DNA of 64,000 nt from Candidatus Saccharimonadota bacterium (lineage in GTDB: Bacteria; Patescibacteriota; Saccharimonadia; Saccharimonadales; Saccharimonadaceae): NCBI GenBank assembly GCA_017406905.1, contig JAFQXN010000006.1, positions 1 to 64,000 on the forward strand, in the 5' to 3' direction. The translations under genes were made by a program, and so were the position numbers. This document shows, piece by piece, positions 6,634 to 16,310 of the stretch. Positions within the stretch are counted from its first letter, which is position 1; each line of letters begins with the position of its first letter. The notes beneath the pieces were generated by a model, which worked only from the letters and a program-made list of their open reading frames with translations, did not search any database and had not been told where the DNA came from.

Positions 6634-8355
6634 GTGAAAAACAGTAAAAAAGAATATAAAGAACGCCCGTGGCTTGAATTCTACGACGATGAAGGCATCC
6701 CTAGCAGTATCGAATATCCAGATTGTTCTATGGTCGATATGGTTATGCAGTCAGCGGAAAAATGGCCAGATAACATCGCCTACACTTACTACGGACACAA
6801 AGTCACCTATAAAAATTTCGTCCGCAAAATCGAAAAAGCCGCCCGTGCCCTTAAAAATTACGGCGTCAAAGAGGGCGACCGCGTCACTATTTGTATGCCT
6901 AACACACCAGAGGGAATCACTATGGTATACGCTGTCAATATGGTCGGCGCTATCTGCAATATGGTACACCCTCTCTCGTCCGAAAAAGAGCTCGAATATT
7001 ACATCAAAGTTACAGATTCCAAATACGTCTTAGTTTTTGATGCTGTTTTTGACAAAATCTACCGCCTTCGCGATTCTGCTCAGCTTGAGCGCATTATTGT
7101 TGTGCGCCCATCGGATGGCTTGGGCTTCTTGAAACAAAAAATGTATCGTCTTCTTCACGTCAAAAAGGTAAAGCTCCCCTCAAATGACAGCCGAGTCGTG
7201 CTTTGGGAAGATTTTATCGCCAACTCATATTTCTATCAAGGGAATTATCACGAAGAGCGCGGCGGTAACGATCCTGCCGTCATTCTTTACTCTGGTGGTA
7301 CCACCGGCGCCCCTAAAGGAGTGCTCCTCTCTAACTCCAATTTTAACACCCTTGGCGTACAGTGCACTACGGTTATTAAACAAGCTGTCCCGGGTGCGTC
7401 TATTTTATCCATCTTACCTCTATTTCATGGCTTTGGCCTCGGTGTCTGCATTCATACCCCTCTCTGCAAAGGCATGAACTGTATCCTTATCCCAGCCTTC
7501 TCCCATAAGCAGTTCGCTGACATTATTAAGAGAAATGAACCTAATTTTCTCTGTGGTGTACCCACTCTTTATGAAGCACTTATCAATACTAAATTGCGCC
7601 CAGATGACCTCAAATCAGTCACTGCCGTCATCTGTGGTGGCGACGCGCTCAACCAGACTCTTCGCGATAAAGTCAATAGTTATCTCAAATCTCATGGTTC
7701 CAACGCTAAAATCCGCGTAGGTTACGGCCTCACCGAAGCCACCGGCGCCACCTGTCTTTCGCCAGAGAATTCCTTTAAAGATGGTATTATCGGCGCGCCA
7801 TTCCCGGATATGTACTTCAAAATCGTTAAAAACGACACCTTCAAAGAACTCCCAGTTGGCGAGGAAGGCGAAATATGTATCAGCGGCCCCCTTATTATGA
7901 TGGGCTATCTAGACAACGATGCTGAGACCGCCCAAGCTATTCGCATCCACGATGACGGCAAAGTTTGGCTCCATACAGGCGATATTGGTTATCTAGGTGA
8001 AGACGGGTTCATTTACTTTGCGCAACGCCTCAAGCGTATGATTATTAGTAGTGGCTACAATATCTATCCGACTCATCTTGAATCCGTCATTAACTCTCAC
8101 GAAGCAGTATTGACTTCCACTGTCATTGGCATCGACCACCACTATAAAGGCCAAGTACCGAAAGCGTTTATCGTCTTGAAGCCTGGCTACAAGGCTGGTA
8201 AGAAAATCGAACGCGAAATCCGCGAACTCCTAGAAAGGAATGTTCCCATCTACGCCCTACCTGCCGCCTACGAATTTCGCGACAAACTTCCTACCACTCT
8301 GGTTGGCAAAGTAGCTTTCAAGAAACTTGAAGAAGAAGAAAAGGCTAAGAAATAA
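6634..8355 (+). CDS. AMP-forming acyl-CoA synthetase (fatty acid-CoA ligase-like)
   Basis: 573 aa, GTG start after TAAGGAGT. ANL-superfamily motifs: YSGGTTGAPKGV (about residue 222, phosphate loop), VGYGLTEATG (about 363), HTGDIGYLGEDGF (about 449) and RMIISSGYNIYP (about 468). Near the C-terminus LVGKVAFKKL carries the adenylation lysine. The enzyme activates a carboxylic acid through acyl-AMP and transfers it to CoA. These host-dependent bacteria are thought to lack fatty-acid synthesis, so it may activate scavenged host fatty acids. That is inference, and the true acyl substrate is not readable. Confidence 0.9.
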   Translation: MKNSKKEYKERPWLEFYDDEGIPSSIEYPDCSMVDMVMQSAEKWPDNIAYTYYGHKVTYKNFVRKIEKAARALKNYGVKEGDRVTICMPNTPEGITMVYAVNMVGAICNMVHPLSSEKELEYYIKVTDSKYVLVFDAVFDKIYRLRDSAQLERIIVVRPSDGLGFLKQKMYRLLHVKKVKLPSNDSRVVLWEDFIANSYFYQGNYHEERGGNDPAVILYSGGTTGAPKGVLLSNSNFNTLGVQCTTVIKQAVPGASILSILPLFHGFGLGVCIHTPLCKGMNCILIPAFSHKQFADIIKRNEPNFLCGVPTLYEALINTKLRPDDLKSVTAVICGGDALNQTLRDKVNSYLKSHGSNAKIRVGYGLTEATGATCLSPENSFKDGIIGAPFPDMYFKIVKNDTFKELPVGEEGEICISGPLIMMGYLDNDAETAQAIRIHDDGKVWLHTGDIGYLGEDGFIYFAQRLKRMIISSGYNIYPTHLESVINSHEAVLTSTVIGIDHHYKGQVPKAFIVLKPGYKAGKKIEREIRELLERNVPIYALPAAYEFRDKLPTTLVGKVAFKKLEEEEKAKK

Positions 8356-8369
8356 ACTCTCGCTTCGTT

Positions 8370-9299
8370 CTACGCCCAATAATTCATTCTTACTCTCATC
8401 TGGAATTTTAAAGGTTTTCCCCGTAAAAACCGGTTCTTCCGCCAACCAGGGAAGTACTTTTTCAACATCTTGCGTGAGCGTGCCAACCCCGGCCTCCCCT
8501 CAGGAAATTTCTTAAAATCTGCCGCTGAGTCAATCAGCAGATTCCAGATGAAAAACCACTCCAGTTCGTCATGATATTTTGATACCGCACCTGCTTTTTC
8601 AAACTTACCGTATAACCCCTCTAACGCTGGAAAGATATCAAAATATTTTTCATCCCACTTGGTTTTATGCAGTATAGAATTAGGGTTATTACAATAATAA
8701 TATAATAGTTCATCTACGCTAGAAAACTTGTCCGTGAACAGTATCAGGGAAGACATTAACTCCATATCTTCATGAATTATCCCTTCAGCAAACTTTAAAT
8801 CATGTTTCACCCACCACTCTCGTCTAAGCAGCAGTTGCCAAGGCCCTATCCCATACCTCACGAATCTACTTTTATAATTTGGCTCATCTTTGCGCACTGC
8901 GGAAAGTGGTGAACTTTTATTTTCGTCCCAGCCTACTCTTTTAGCGCCCATCATTACTATATCTGCACCAGTTTTTTCTGCTTCCTCCACTAATTTACTC
9001 ACAGAATCCTCTCTAATATAATCATCCGCATCAATAAACCAAAGGTATTTGCCTTTCGCAAACCGCGCACCCATATTTCTTGCGCCACTAGCCCCGTGCG
9101 CCTCGCTTTGTAGTACCCGTATAGTCTCCCCATGCTTTTTCTGGTATGCCTTAGCGATACCCAATGTCTTATCACGCGAACAATCATCCACCAGAATAAT
9201 CTCTCCCTTAGTATCTTTCAGGGCAACTAATACCGAGTCAAGACATCTTTTTAAATATTTTTCCGCATTATACATCGGTATCACTATAGAAATCACCAT
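8370..9299 (-). CDS. Family 2 glycosyltransferase
   Basis: 309 aa. A GT-A fold is evident from ISIVIPMYNAEKYLKRCLDSV at the N-terminus, ILVDDCSRDKT (about residue 35), GASGARNMG (about 68) and the DxD-like FIDADDY (about 88). GT2 enzymes use NDP-sugars to build surface glycans or glycolipids. There is no membrane segment, so it acts at the cytoplasmic face. TATAAT (9306-9311, complement) ends 6 nt before the ATG, and it shares a 34-nt divergent spacer with the next gene. Sugar and acceptor are unknown. Confidence 0.88.
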   Translation of the reverse strand: MVISIVIPMYNAEKYLKRCLDSVLVALKDTKGEIILVDDCSRDKTLGIAKAYQKKHGETIRVLQSEAHGASGARNMGARFAKGKYLWFIDADDYIREDSVSKLVEEAEKTGADIVMMGAKRVGWDENKSSPLSAVRKDEPNYKSRFVRYGIGPWQLLLRREWWVKHDLKFAEGIIHEDMELMSSLILFTDKFSSVDELLYYYCNNPNSILHKTKWDEKYFDIFPALEGLYGKFEKAGAVSKYHDELEWFFIWNLLIDSAADFKKFPEGRPGLARSRKMLKKYFPGWRKNRFLRGKPLKFQMRVRMNYWA

Positions 9300-9333
9300 A
9301 CCATTATTATAGCACGCGTGTTATCATAGAAAT

Positions 9334-9816
9334 ATGTTCTGGAAGATTTTACTTGTGCTATTTATTTCTATGATTCCGCTTATCGAACTCCGCGGCGCTA
9401 TTCCAGTTGCTATTGGCATGGATTTAGGGCTACCAGAGTGGCTCGTTCTCATTGTTGCAATCATTGGTAACATTTTGCCAGTTCCTATCATCTATCTATT
9501 CGCTCGCAAAGTTCTCACTTGGGGCAGTAATTGCAAATGGCGCACTTTCAAAAAATTCTGCGATTTTTGTCTCAAAAAAGGCGAAAAAGCCGGCAAAAAA
9601 CTCCTACAGAAGGCCAAGGGCGGCGTATATTGGGCACTATTTCTCTTCGTCGCCATACCTATTCCAGGCACCGGCGCCTGGACTGGCACCCTTGCCGCCA
9701 GTATTCTTAATCTAGATTTCAAGAAAACCATCATCGCCATCATCGCCGGCATCCTCACCGCCGGGCTGATTATGCTCGCCGTATCTCTCGGGCTTTTTAA
9801 AGTCCTCTTTGGCTAG
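9334..9816 (+). CDS. Small multidrug-export-family membrane protein (COG2426/PF06695 type)
   Basis: 160 aa with about four membrane segments. IPLIELRGAIPVAIGMDLGLP (residues 15-35) and VAIPIPGTGAWTGTLAA (about 107-123) are the two signatures of this family, which resembles half of a DedA-like fold. The family name implies drug export, but the function is poorly tested. TATCAT (9322-9327) ends 6 nt before the ATG, so it is probably leaderless. Confidence 0.82.
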   Translation: MFWKILLVLFISMIPLIELRGAIPVAIGMDLGLPEWLVLIVAIIGNILPVPIIYLFARKVLTWGSNCKWRTFKKFCDFCLKKGEKAGKKLLQKAKGGVYWALFLFVAIPIPGTGAWTGTLAASILNLDFKKTIIAIIAGILTAGLIMLAVSLGLFKVLFG

Positions 9817-9887
9817 TGTTTACCAAAATAAAACTCCACTTGTTATCATATAAAGTGCTATAATTAAAAAAACAAGGAGAGTTCATT

Positions 9888-10202
9888 ATGATTATCACAA
9901 CTACTGACACCATAGCAGGCAAAACCATCAAAGAAGTGTTAGGCATTGTGGAGGGCGATATTGTCATGTCTAAACATATTGGCAGTGATATTACTGCCGG
10001 TCTTCGCAATATTGTCGGTGGCGAAGTCAAAGGCTATACCGATATGCTAAATAAAGCTCGTAAAGAAGCTATCTCTCGCATGATTGAAAATGCCGAGAAA
10101 ATGGATGCTGACGCTATCGTCGGCATGCGCTACGGTTCATCTGCCATTATGGCCAGCGCATCGGAAATGCTCGCCTACGGTACTGCAGTTAAATTAAAAT
10201 AG
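9888..10202 (+). CDS. YbjQ/UPF0145 family protein
   Basis: 104 aa, the full length of this small pentameric family. Typical features are the N-terminal MIITTTDTIAGKTIKEVLG, then GGEVKGYTDMLNKAR (about residues 44-58) and DADAIVGMRYGSS (about 74-86). The biochemical role is unknown; a heavy-metal-binding name is sometimes used. The start is fixed by ACAAGGAGAG 8 nt before the ATG, with TATAAT further upstream. It is followed by a strong terminator. Confidence 0.9.
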   Translation: MIITTTDTIAGKTIKEVLGIVEGDIVMSKHIGSDITAGLRNIVGGEVKGYTDMLNKARKEAISRMIENAEKMDADAIVGMRYGSSAIMASASEMLAYGTAVKLK

Positions 10203-10245
10203 GGAAAAACCGAAGGTCCGAGTCGGCTCTATGCCGCTAGCTCCA

Positions 10246-10284
10246 CAAAAAAGAGCAGATAAAGGGGGGTTTATCTGCTCATTT
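10246..10284. terminator. Bidirectional terminator between convergent units
   Basis: GAGCAGATAAA (10253-10263) pairs perfectly with TTTATCTGCTC (10270-10280) around GGGGGG. Runs of A lie on the left and TTTT on the right, so it can end both the UPF0145 gene and the minus-strand tRNA-Asn. Confidence 0.9.
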
Positions 10285-10359
10285 TGGCTCCCCCGGCCAG
10301 ACTCGAACTGGCAACCTCGAAGTTAACAGCTTCTTGCTCCACCATTGAGCTACAGGGGA
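10285..10359 (-). tRNA. tRNA-Asn(GTT)
   Basis: On the minus strand: acceptor TCCCCTG with CGGGGGA, D-arm, anticodon loop CTGTTAA (anticodon GTT), T-arm CCAGTTCGAGTCTGG, discriminator G and encoded CCA. The anticodon stem has an A-G mismatch at its first pair. A TATAAT (10379-10384, complement) lies about 20 nt upstream. Confidence 0.95.
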
Positions 10360-10463
10360 ATAAAGTCCTACTCCGTCCATTATAGCATATTTTTCGTTTT
10401 TGTGGTAAAATTAAAAGAGTTATTTTGCGTCGCCGCATTTTTTTAAATACAGAAAGGAGAGTT

Positions 10464-12230
10464 ATGGAAGAAAAAACTATACAAATCGCTGGCTCTATTA
10501 CTGTTGACGAGCTCGCTAAGGCGCTCGGCCTTTCTGTTACTCAGCTTATTGGCGAGCTATTTAAAAACGGCATAGTAGCCACCATTAACCAGCGCTTAGA
10601 TTTTGAAACCGCATCCATTATTATCGATGAATTAGGTTTTACAAATGTCAAATTAGAAAAAAAGACCACCACCTCTCAAACCACTAATATCCGTCGTGAG
10701 TTATCAGACAAAGCCGTTACTCGCCCACCCGTAGTGGCGGTTATGGGGCACGTAGACCACGGTAAAACTACACTTCTAGACACTCTACTCCACAAGAAAA
10801 CCGTAGATAAAGAAGCTGGTGGGATCACTCAGCATATCTCCGCCTACCAGCTCAAGCATGGCGATCGCCTCATTACTTTTTTGGACACCCCAGGCCACGA
10901 AGCCTTTGCTGCCATTCGCCAGCATGGCGCTATGCTTACCGATATTGTCATCATTGTAGTCGCCGCCGACGATGGTGTCAAGCCTCAGACTATCGAAGCA
11001 ATAAATTTTGCCAAATCTGCTAACGCCAAAATCATCGTTGCCATCAATAAAATTGATCGTGAGGGTGCAGATATTAATCGTACCATGGCCGACCTCAGCC
11101 AGCACGGTCTTCAGCCCGAAGAATGGGGTGGCGATATTATCATGGTGCCAATTTCTGCCAAAATGAATAAAAACCTTGATCAACTCTTAGATATGATTCT
11201 TCTCACCGCTGATATTGAGGAACTAAAAGCTGACGTCAGCGTACCAGCTGAAGGTCTTGTAATTGAATCCCACATGGAGACCGGCCGTGGCTCGGTAGTC
11301 AATCTCCTTGTTACCAGTGGGGAATTAAAAACCGGAGAATTTATCGTAGCCGGCTCTACTTATGGCAAAGTCCGCACTATGCTTGATTGGCAGGGTAAAC
11401 CTAAGGGTAAAGCTACACCTTCCACCCCAGTCACTATCACCGGTTTTAAAGAACTCCCTAGCTTTGGCGATCGTTTTATTGAGGTATCAGATGAAAAAAC
11501 CGCTCGCAAAATGGCACTTCTTAATGCTCAGGCTATTGCGAACGAATCTGCCAGCGCTAATGTCACTTCAAACGACCTCTTACGTATGATGAACGTCGCA
11601 GATAATTCCAAGGTGTTTAATGTTATCGTTAAAGGTGACGTGCTCGGCTCTGTTACTTCAGTTGTGGACTCTCTCAAAATGATTGACACCAAAGGCGAAA
11701 TCACACTCAACATAGTTTCTACCGGCGTTGGCGACGTTAGCGAAAACGATGTCTATATGGCTGCTGGTGGCGATACTATCATCTATGGCTTTAATGTTTC
11801 AGTCCCAATCAATATTTCCAAAATCGCTGCTCGCGACGGTGTACCAATCCGCACCTACAGAGTTATTTATGAACTCTTAGATGATGCCAAACATGAGATG
11901 GAGAACCTCCTAGACGCCGAAATTATCGAGGAGGATAAAGGCGAAATGAAGGTTCTTGGCGTATTCCGTACCGAAAAAACCTCTATCATCGCCGGCGGTG
12001 AAGTCTTAAAAGGCGATGTTAAGCCCAGCTACCTAGCTCGCGTCATTCATGACAAAAAATACCTCGGCGAAGCCGAAGTCACATCTGTACAAAAGGAGAA
12101 ACTTGACGTTAAAGAGCTCGTTGCCGGCGAAACCGGTGGCCTCGCCCTCAAGACAGACAACAAAATCGCTCTGGAGGTTGGCGACCGTCTCCAGTTCTTC
12201 ACCCGTGAAGCTAAAAAACGCACTCTCTAG
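10464..12230 (+). CDS. infB: Translation initiation factor IF-2
   Basis: 588 aa from the ATG after AAAGGAGAG. The order is a short N-terminal IF2-N segment ([22 protein letters not shown], about residues 9-30), G domain with [12 protein letters not shown] (about 95), DTPGHEAF (about 141) and NKID (about 194), then domains II, III and the C-terminal fMet-tRNA-binding domain IV. It lacks the long variable N-terminus of E. coli IF-2. It is a GTPase that places initiator tRNA on the ribosome. An in-frame TTG at 10425 is upstream but has no ribosome site. Confidence 0.96.
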   Translation: MEEKTIQIAGSITVDELAKALGLSVTQLIGELFKNGIVATINQRLDFETASIIIDELGFTNVKLEKKTTTSQTTNIRRELSDKAVTRPPVVAVMGHVDHGKTTLLDTLLHKKTVDKEAGGITQHISAYQLKHGDRLITFLDTPGHEAFAAIRQHGAMLTDIVIIVVAADDGVKPQTIEAINFAKSANAKIIVAINKIDREGADINRTMADLSQHGLQPEEWGGDIIMVPISAKMNKNLDQLLDMILLTADIEELKADVSVPAEGLVIESHMETGRGSVVNLLVTSGELKTGEFIVAGSTYGKVRTMLDWQGKPKGKATPSTPVTITGFKELPSFGDRFIEVSDEKTARKMALLNAQAIANESASANVTSNDLLRMMNVADNSKVFNVIVKGDVLGSVTSVVDSLKMIDTKGEITLNIVSTGVGDVSENDVYMAAGGDTIIYGFNVSVPINISKIAARDGVPIRTYRVIYELLDDAKHEMENLLDAEIIEEDKGEMKVLGVFRTEKTSIIAGGEVLKGDVKPSYLARVIHDKKYLGEAEVTSVQKEKLDVKELVAGETGGLALKTDNKIALEVGDRLQFFTREAKKRTL

Positions 12231-12232
12231 CC

Positions 12233-12261
12233 TTGTCAAACTCGGCTCCATACGTTAAAAT
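12233..12261 (+). promoter_or_regulatory. Promoter of the DUF5663-like gene
   Basis: TTGTCA (12233-12238), 17-nt spacer, TAAAAT (12256-12261), directly after infB. Confidence 0.7.
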
Positions 12262-12279
12262 TAGCATAAGGAGTATAAA

Positions 12280-12567
12280 ATGCAATTTGATGACAACTTT
12301 TTACAAGAAATGGGCCTTAGCGCTATGCCAGAGGAGCAAAAACAAGCCTTTCTTAATTACGTTCAAGAAGAGCTAGAAGTCCGCATCGGCGAGCGTATCG
12401 CCAAAGGCCTCACTGACGTTCAGCTCAACGAATTTGACATGATCACCGATCAAGCCGAAGCTGCCAAATGGCTCGAAACTAATCGCCCAGATTACCGCGA
12501 GATCGTTAATCGCACTATCGAAGAAATGAAACAAGAAATCCGTGCTAATCGTAGCAAACTCATTTAG
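12280..12567 (+). CDS. DUF5663-like small helical protein
   Basis: 95 aa, acidic, almost entirely alpha-helical by composition. It begins MQFDDNFLQEMGLSAMPEEQ and contains QAEAAKWLETNRPDYREIV. This pattern is found as small conserved proteins in Patescibacteria (DUF5663). No function is known and no signal peptide or membrane segment is seen. A good AAGGAG site precedes the ATG and it has its own promoter. Confidence 0.7.
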   Translation: MQFDDNFLQEMGLSAMPEEQKQAFLNYVQEELEVRIGERIAKGLTDVQLNEFDMITDQAEAAKWLETNRPDYREIVNRTIEEMKQEIRANRSKLI

Positions 12568-12584
12568 TCACAAGCCTATCTAGC

Positions 12585-13367
12585 TTATCTGTGCGCCCCA
12601 TATCCATTGAGGAACGCTTTTGCATCCATGGCCTTTCGCCCCTCTGGCTGTAATCTGTCTACCGCCACCAGACGCCCATCAGTACACGGTATTGAAAGTA
12701 CCGCCGTTTCGCCCATCTCTAGTATGTGCGCCCCTAAAATGATGCAATTTATGCCCCAGAACGCATATTTTGGTTTTGGAAAGCCCCCAAAAGCCACGAT
12801 TTTACGTAAAGTTTGCTCCGCCGTATCTGTTTCTGGTGTCAAAATCCCCATAGATTTTTCCAATTTTGCCGTAAAAGTTGCCTCTTTTTCATCTTGCGCT
12901 ACCGGCTCTGGCAAATCGTCAATATTCGCGCTGATCCACTCCGCTCCCGCTTCCGCCAGAGTACGGTACACCTCCTCTTTCTCCAGAGGCAAACCAGGGA
13001 AAGATTTTTGCCAGTAAATCGGTCCAGCATCCATTTTTTTAGCTAGCTTCATCACTGATACGCCAAATTCCTTATCTCCATTCAAAATCGCGCTTTCAAT
13101 CGGTGACGCCCCCCTGTATTTAGGTAACAGGGAAGGATGAATATTCAAAATCCCTTCCGGCTCAAACCTTTCTAAAACAGGCTCACGAATTATCACCCCA
13201 AAAGACGCTAACACTCCATGCGCCTCTGGATATTTGCGTTTTAACTCGCAAACTTTCTCTATATCCTCCTTTTTCCGCGCGTGAAAAATTACCTCAAAAT
13301 TCTTCTCAAGTGTTGCCAAAGCATACTCCGACAACATTCCGTTTCCCAAGAAAATTACCTTTTTCAT
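12585..13367 (-). CDS. fmt: Methionyl-tRNA formyltransferase
   Basis: 260 aa from the ATG after GGAGGTGG, ahead of which a longer in-frame ATG at 13403 has no ribosome site. The formyl-transferase fold shows VIFLGNGMLSEYAL at the N-terminus and HPSLLPKYRGASPIESAIL (about residues 78-96), where the loop with the SLLP motif lies; a C-terminal OB-like domain follows. It uses 10-formyl-THF to formylate Met-tRNAi. It is shorter than the usual 310 aa. It follows def by 22 nt, so formylation and deformylation are encoded together. Confidence 0.88.
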   Translation of the reverse strand: MKKVIFLGNGMLSEYALATLEKNFEVIFHARKKEDIEKVCELKRKYPEAHGVLASFGVIIREPVLERFEPEGILNIHPSLLPKYRGASPIESAILNGDKEFGVSVMKLAKKMDAGPIYWQKSFPGLPLEKEEVYRTLAEAGAEWISANIDDLPEPVAQDEKEATFTAKLEKSMGILTPETDTAEQTLRKIVAFGGFPKPKYAFWGINCIILGAHILEMGETAVLSIPCTDGRLVAVDRLQPEGRKAMDAKAFLNGYGAHR

Positions 13368-13389
13368 TCCACCTCCGTTTAAACCAAAT

Positions 13390-13965
13390 TTATTCTTCTT
13401 CACCCCATAATTTTGTGTTATTGCGCACGTCTTTTTCGTAGTCTGCCGGCTCCAATTCTCCCTTATCGTTCATTACGTAAAAAGCATCCGATTTATCCTT
13501 TATATGGTCAATAAACAGCACTCCGTCCAAATGGTCAATTTCGTGCAACAAAGTCCGAGCCAACTCATCCGTAGCTTTGATTCTCACCTCTGTACCATCC
13601 TCGAGCTTAGCCTTTACGCGCACCTTAGATGCTCGCGGCACCAAACCATAAAACGATGGCACAGATAAGCACCCTTCATAGTCGTATTTTACTTTACCTT
13701 CTGCTCTAATTACCTCCGGATTAATCAGTGCCGTAAAAGAAGCCTTTTTCTTATCTTCCATATTATCCCTGATGATAATAATTCGCTTGTTCACTCCCAT
13801 CTGGGGCGCTGCCATCGCCGCTGATAGTTCGTAAGGGTGCCCCTTTTCCCAATCTAGCGACAATTTTCGCATATCAGCAATAATACCTAAAATTTCATCA
13901 TCAATTTTACGTACTTTTTCGGATTTCTCCCTTAATCTCGCATCTGGCGTAGTAATTATTTTCAT
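13390..13965 (-). CDS. def: Peptide deformylase
   Basis: 191 aa. The three motifs are AAMAAPQMG (about residues 48-56), EGCLSVP (about 94-100, metal-ligand Cys) and LLHEIDHLDG (about 137-146, HExxH). It removes the formyl group from nascent proteins. The first motif departs from the usual GxGLAAPQ, reading SAAMAAPQ. TATAAT (13972-13977, complement) ends 6 nt before the ATG, so it is leaderless, and it heads the def-fmt unit. Confidence 0.95.
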   Translation of the reverse strand: MKIITTPDARLREKSEKVRKIDDEILGIIADMRKLSLDWEKGHPYELSAAMAAPQMGVNKRIIIIRDNMEDKKKASFTALINPEVIRAEGKVKYDYEGCLSVPSFYGLVPRASKVRVKAKLEDGTEVRIKATDELARTLLHEIDHLDGVLFIDHIKDKSDAFYVMNDKGELEPADYEKDVRNNTKLWGEEE

Positions 13966-13977
13966 AAGCCTATTATA

Positions 13978-15939
13978 TCATAACAGAGATGGTAGGTCAA
14001 TCGTCACCCGAAAACTCGGATCCAGCCCAGCGCAAGCCTGCACCAAAGCCTTACGCGACCTTGCCCTCACGATAATTTGCCAAGTGTATCCTTTTGCCGT
14101 CCGTTCATGGAATGCTGGCTCCGCTACTGATACCAACAAACGTTTATCCGTCCCCAGTCGCCTCGCTACCTCTCGTATTTTCTTTAATACTATCGCCTCT
14201 GTCTTCATAGTTATTTCCAGTTTCATCACGAATCTAAACGGCGGGAATCCTGCCTTTTGTCGTCGTTCTAACAGGTATTTTGAAAATCCCTCATAGTCCT
14301 CAGTCACTGCATACCGTAGTACTGGATGTTCCGGCCGAAAAGTTTGTACCACCACCTGAGCAATATCTAAATGACCACGCCCTACGCGCCCAATCACCTG
14401 CGTTAAAAGCTGAAATGTCCTCTCTTCTGCCATAAAATCCGGCAGGGAAAGTCCAGCATCCGCCTGTACTACTCCCACTGTAGCCAAACGCGGCAAATCT
14501 AAACCCTTGGCAAGAGTCTGCGTCCCCACTAATATATCCACCTCTCCGGCTAGCACCTCTGTATAAACATCGGCCAGCCCCTCTCCTCGCTTATTGTCCG
14601 CATCAAATCTCTTTATGCGTGCCTGGGGAAACAGCTTCAAAAGTTCTGCCTCTAGTAATTTTGTACCGAACCCCTTATGTATTAGTCCTGGCGCTCCACA
14701 TTTTGGGCAATTTACCGGCACTTTCATAGAAAAATCGCACGTATGACAAGCCAAATCATATCTGTCCGCGTGCAACGTCAGTGGCAAATAACAATTTGGA
14801 CACAATATTTCTTCTCCGCAACTCTCGCAAAGTGTCAGAGGCGACGAACCACGACGGTTATGAAAAATCAATGTCTGTCGCCCATGTTCAAGATTATCTT
14901 TTATTGCCCCTAACAGCACTCCAGAAAAATACTTACTTTTCCGAAAATTATCCCTGTCTTTCAAATCAATTATTTTTATTTCTGGCTTTACTGCAGTTTT
15001 TATTGCTTTCTCTGTCAACCGTACCAATGAACTTTGCCTTAAAGCTAAGTAGTAATCTTCCACCACCGGCGTAGCTGAACCCAGTACACAGCTAATTCCT
15101 AAATTCTTTGCCATAAAACTTGCAACTCTTATCGCGGAATATTTCGGTGTGTTCTCTTGGTAATAAGTAGATTCATGCTCCTCGTCTACAATAATGAGCC
15201 CCAAATCCTCAAGAGGCGTAAACAGTGCCGACCTCGGCCCTATCACTATCTTTGGCCCCTCTGCTTCTAGGAGGGAATTAAAGATTAAATGCCGCTCTGC
15301 CTCAGTCTGTTTCGAATGTATTAGCACCACTCTACCCCCAAATACTTCACTAAAAACCCGAACAAGTTGGCCTGTCAAAGCTATTTCCGGCACTAGAAGT
15401 ATTGTTGATTTTTGCCGCTCAAACGCATTTAAAGCCATTTTGAGGTATATATTAGTTTTTCCGCTACCAGTAACGCCAAACAGCAGTTTCGTGGCTCCTG
15501 GGGCCTTATAAAGGCCTTCTAGGGCATTTTTTTGGGTAGCATTAAGCCGAATTTCCGCAAAATCCGAATCATGTTCGGTCTCAGATACTTCCGACAAGGG
15601 CCACTTATTATTTCCGAACATTTGCTCGGTTTTTGATTTTCGCCTCTGTTTTTCTACGCCATTCGGCAATATTAACGAAATCGCCTGCCCAGACGGCACC
15701 AAATAATATTCGTGAATAAAATGCGCCACTGCCACTAAATGTGCCGGCAATGGCTTTGAATACAAAACTTTTAAAATTGCCTTTGTCTTAAAATCCGGTT
15801 GCGCAACTTTTTTAACAACTATCCCAGGCACTACTTTTCGTCCCAGTGGTACCAACACGATTTGCCCAGACGACAGGGAAACATCAAAATTATAAGTCAA
15901 AGCTTCCACTTTACCCTCCGGGATTACCTCATAAAACAT
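13978..15939 (-). CDS. priA: Primosomal helicase PriA
   Basis: 653 aa. N-terminal DNA-binding region, then helicase domain with GVTGSGKTN (about residue 155) and DEEH (about 253). A zinc region with CESCGEEILCPNC, CHTC and CPKC spans about 373-416, and the C-terminal helicase lobe follows. PriA restarts collapsed replication forks by loading the replicative helicase. The start is placed at MFYEVIPEG because TATAAT (15946-15951, complement) ends 6 nt before it; the earlier ATG codons overlap this box. A low-complexity insert near residues 115-140 (KTEQMFGNNKW...) carries a copy of a dispersed repeat. Confidence 0.95.
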   Translation of the reverse strand: MFYEVIPEGKVEALTYNFDVSLSSGQIVLVPLGRKVVPGIVVKKVAQPDFKTKAILKVLYSKPLPAHLVAVAHFIHEYYLVPSGQAISLILPNGVEKQRRKSKTEQMFGNNKWPLSEVSETEHDSDFAEIRLNATQKNALEGLYKAPGATKLLFGVTGSGKTNIYLKMALNAFERQKSTILLVPEIALTGQLVRVFSEVFGGRVVLIHSKQTEAERHLIFNSLLEAEGPKIVIGPRSALFTPLEDLGLIIVDEEHESTYYQENTPKYSAIRVASFMAKNLGISCVLGSATPVVEDYYLALRQSSLVRLTEKAIKTAVKPEIKIIDLKDRDNFRKSKYFSGVLLGAIKDNLEHGRQTLIFHNRRGSSPLTLCESCGEEILCPNCYLPLTLHADRYDLACHTCDFSMKVPVNCPKCGAPGLIHKGFGTKLLEAELLKLFPQARIKRFDADNKRGEGLADVYTEVLAGEVDILVGTQTLAKGLDLPRLATVGVVQADAGLSLPDFMAEERTFQLLTQVIGRVGRGHLDIAQVVVQTFRPEHPVLRYAVTEDYEGFSKYLLERRQKAGFPPFRFVMKLEITMKTEAIVLKKIREVARRLGTDKRLLVSVAEPAFHERTAKGYTWQIIVRARSRKALVQACAGLDPSFRVTIDLPSLL

Positions 15940-15959
15940 ATCTCCATTATACATCATTG

Positions 15960-15989
15960 TTGTAATTTTTACTGTTATTGTGCTATAAT
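15960..15989 (+). promoter_or_regulatory. Promoter of the winged-helix/recJ unit
   Basis: TTGTAA (15960-15965), 18-nt spacer, TATAAT (15984-15989). It is divergent to the priA promoter with only about 10 nt between the two. Confidence 0.65.
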
Positions 15990-16011
15990 TAGACCAGTTA
16001 AGCGAGGTAAT

Positions 16012-16305
16012 ATGCTAGATATATTTATCACTTCTCGGGTGCGCCGCAAAATAATGGTTGTATTTGCCAAATACCCAGATTACAAGACTAACGTCCGTGG
16101 TCTTTCAAAGCTTCTCAATGAAGATCCGGGCAACATTCAGCGTGAGCTCAATCACCTCGCCGAAGGTAAATTTCTTGTCGTCACCAAAGTAGGCAACAAT
16201 AAAATGTATCGCACCAATAAAGATTTTCCCATTCTCAAAGAATTACAAAGCATTGTGCTTAAGAGCCAGCAAAACAACAATAAGCCTAAAAAGACCATAG
16301 GGTAG
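16012..16305 (+). CDS. Winged-helix DNA-binding protein (ArsR/MarR-like)
   Basis: 97 aa. MLDIFITSRVRRKIMVVFAKYPD is the first helix of a winged-helix domain. VRGLSKLLNEDPGNIQRELNHLAEGKFLVV (about residues 28-57) looks like the helix-turn-helix and wing of an ArsR-like regulator. No metal-binding cysteines are seen. The start follows GCGAGGT. It lies 5 nt before recJ, so the two are co-transcribed; it may regulate recJ or act elsewhere. The open frame extends far upstream but without start signals. Confidence 0.8.
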   Translation: MLDIFITSRVRRKIMVVFAKYPDYKTNVRGLSKLLNEDPGNIQRELNHLAEGKFLVVTKVGNNKMYRTNKDFPILKELQSIVLKSQQNNNKPKKTIG

Positions 16306-16310
16306 TCCCT

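Noticed and set aside
16012-16305. Longer start at 15799 for the winged-helix gene
   Set aside because: It would run through the priA start and promoter; the ATG at 16012 has a ribosome site and the domain begins there.
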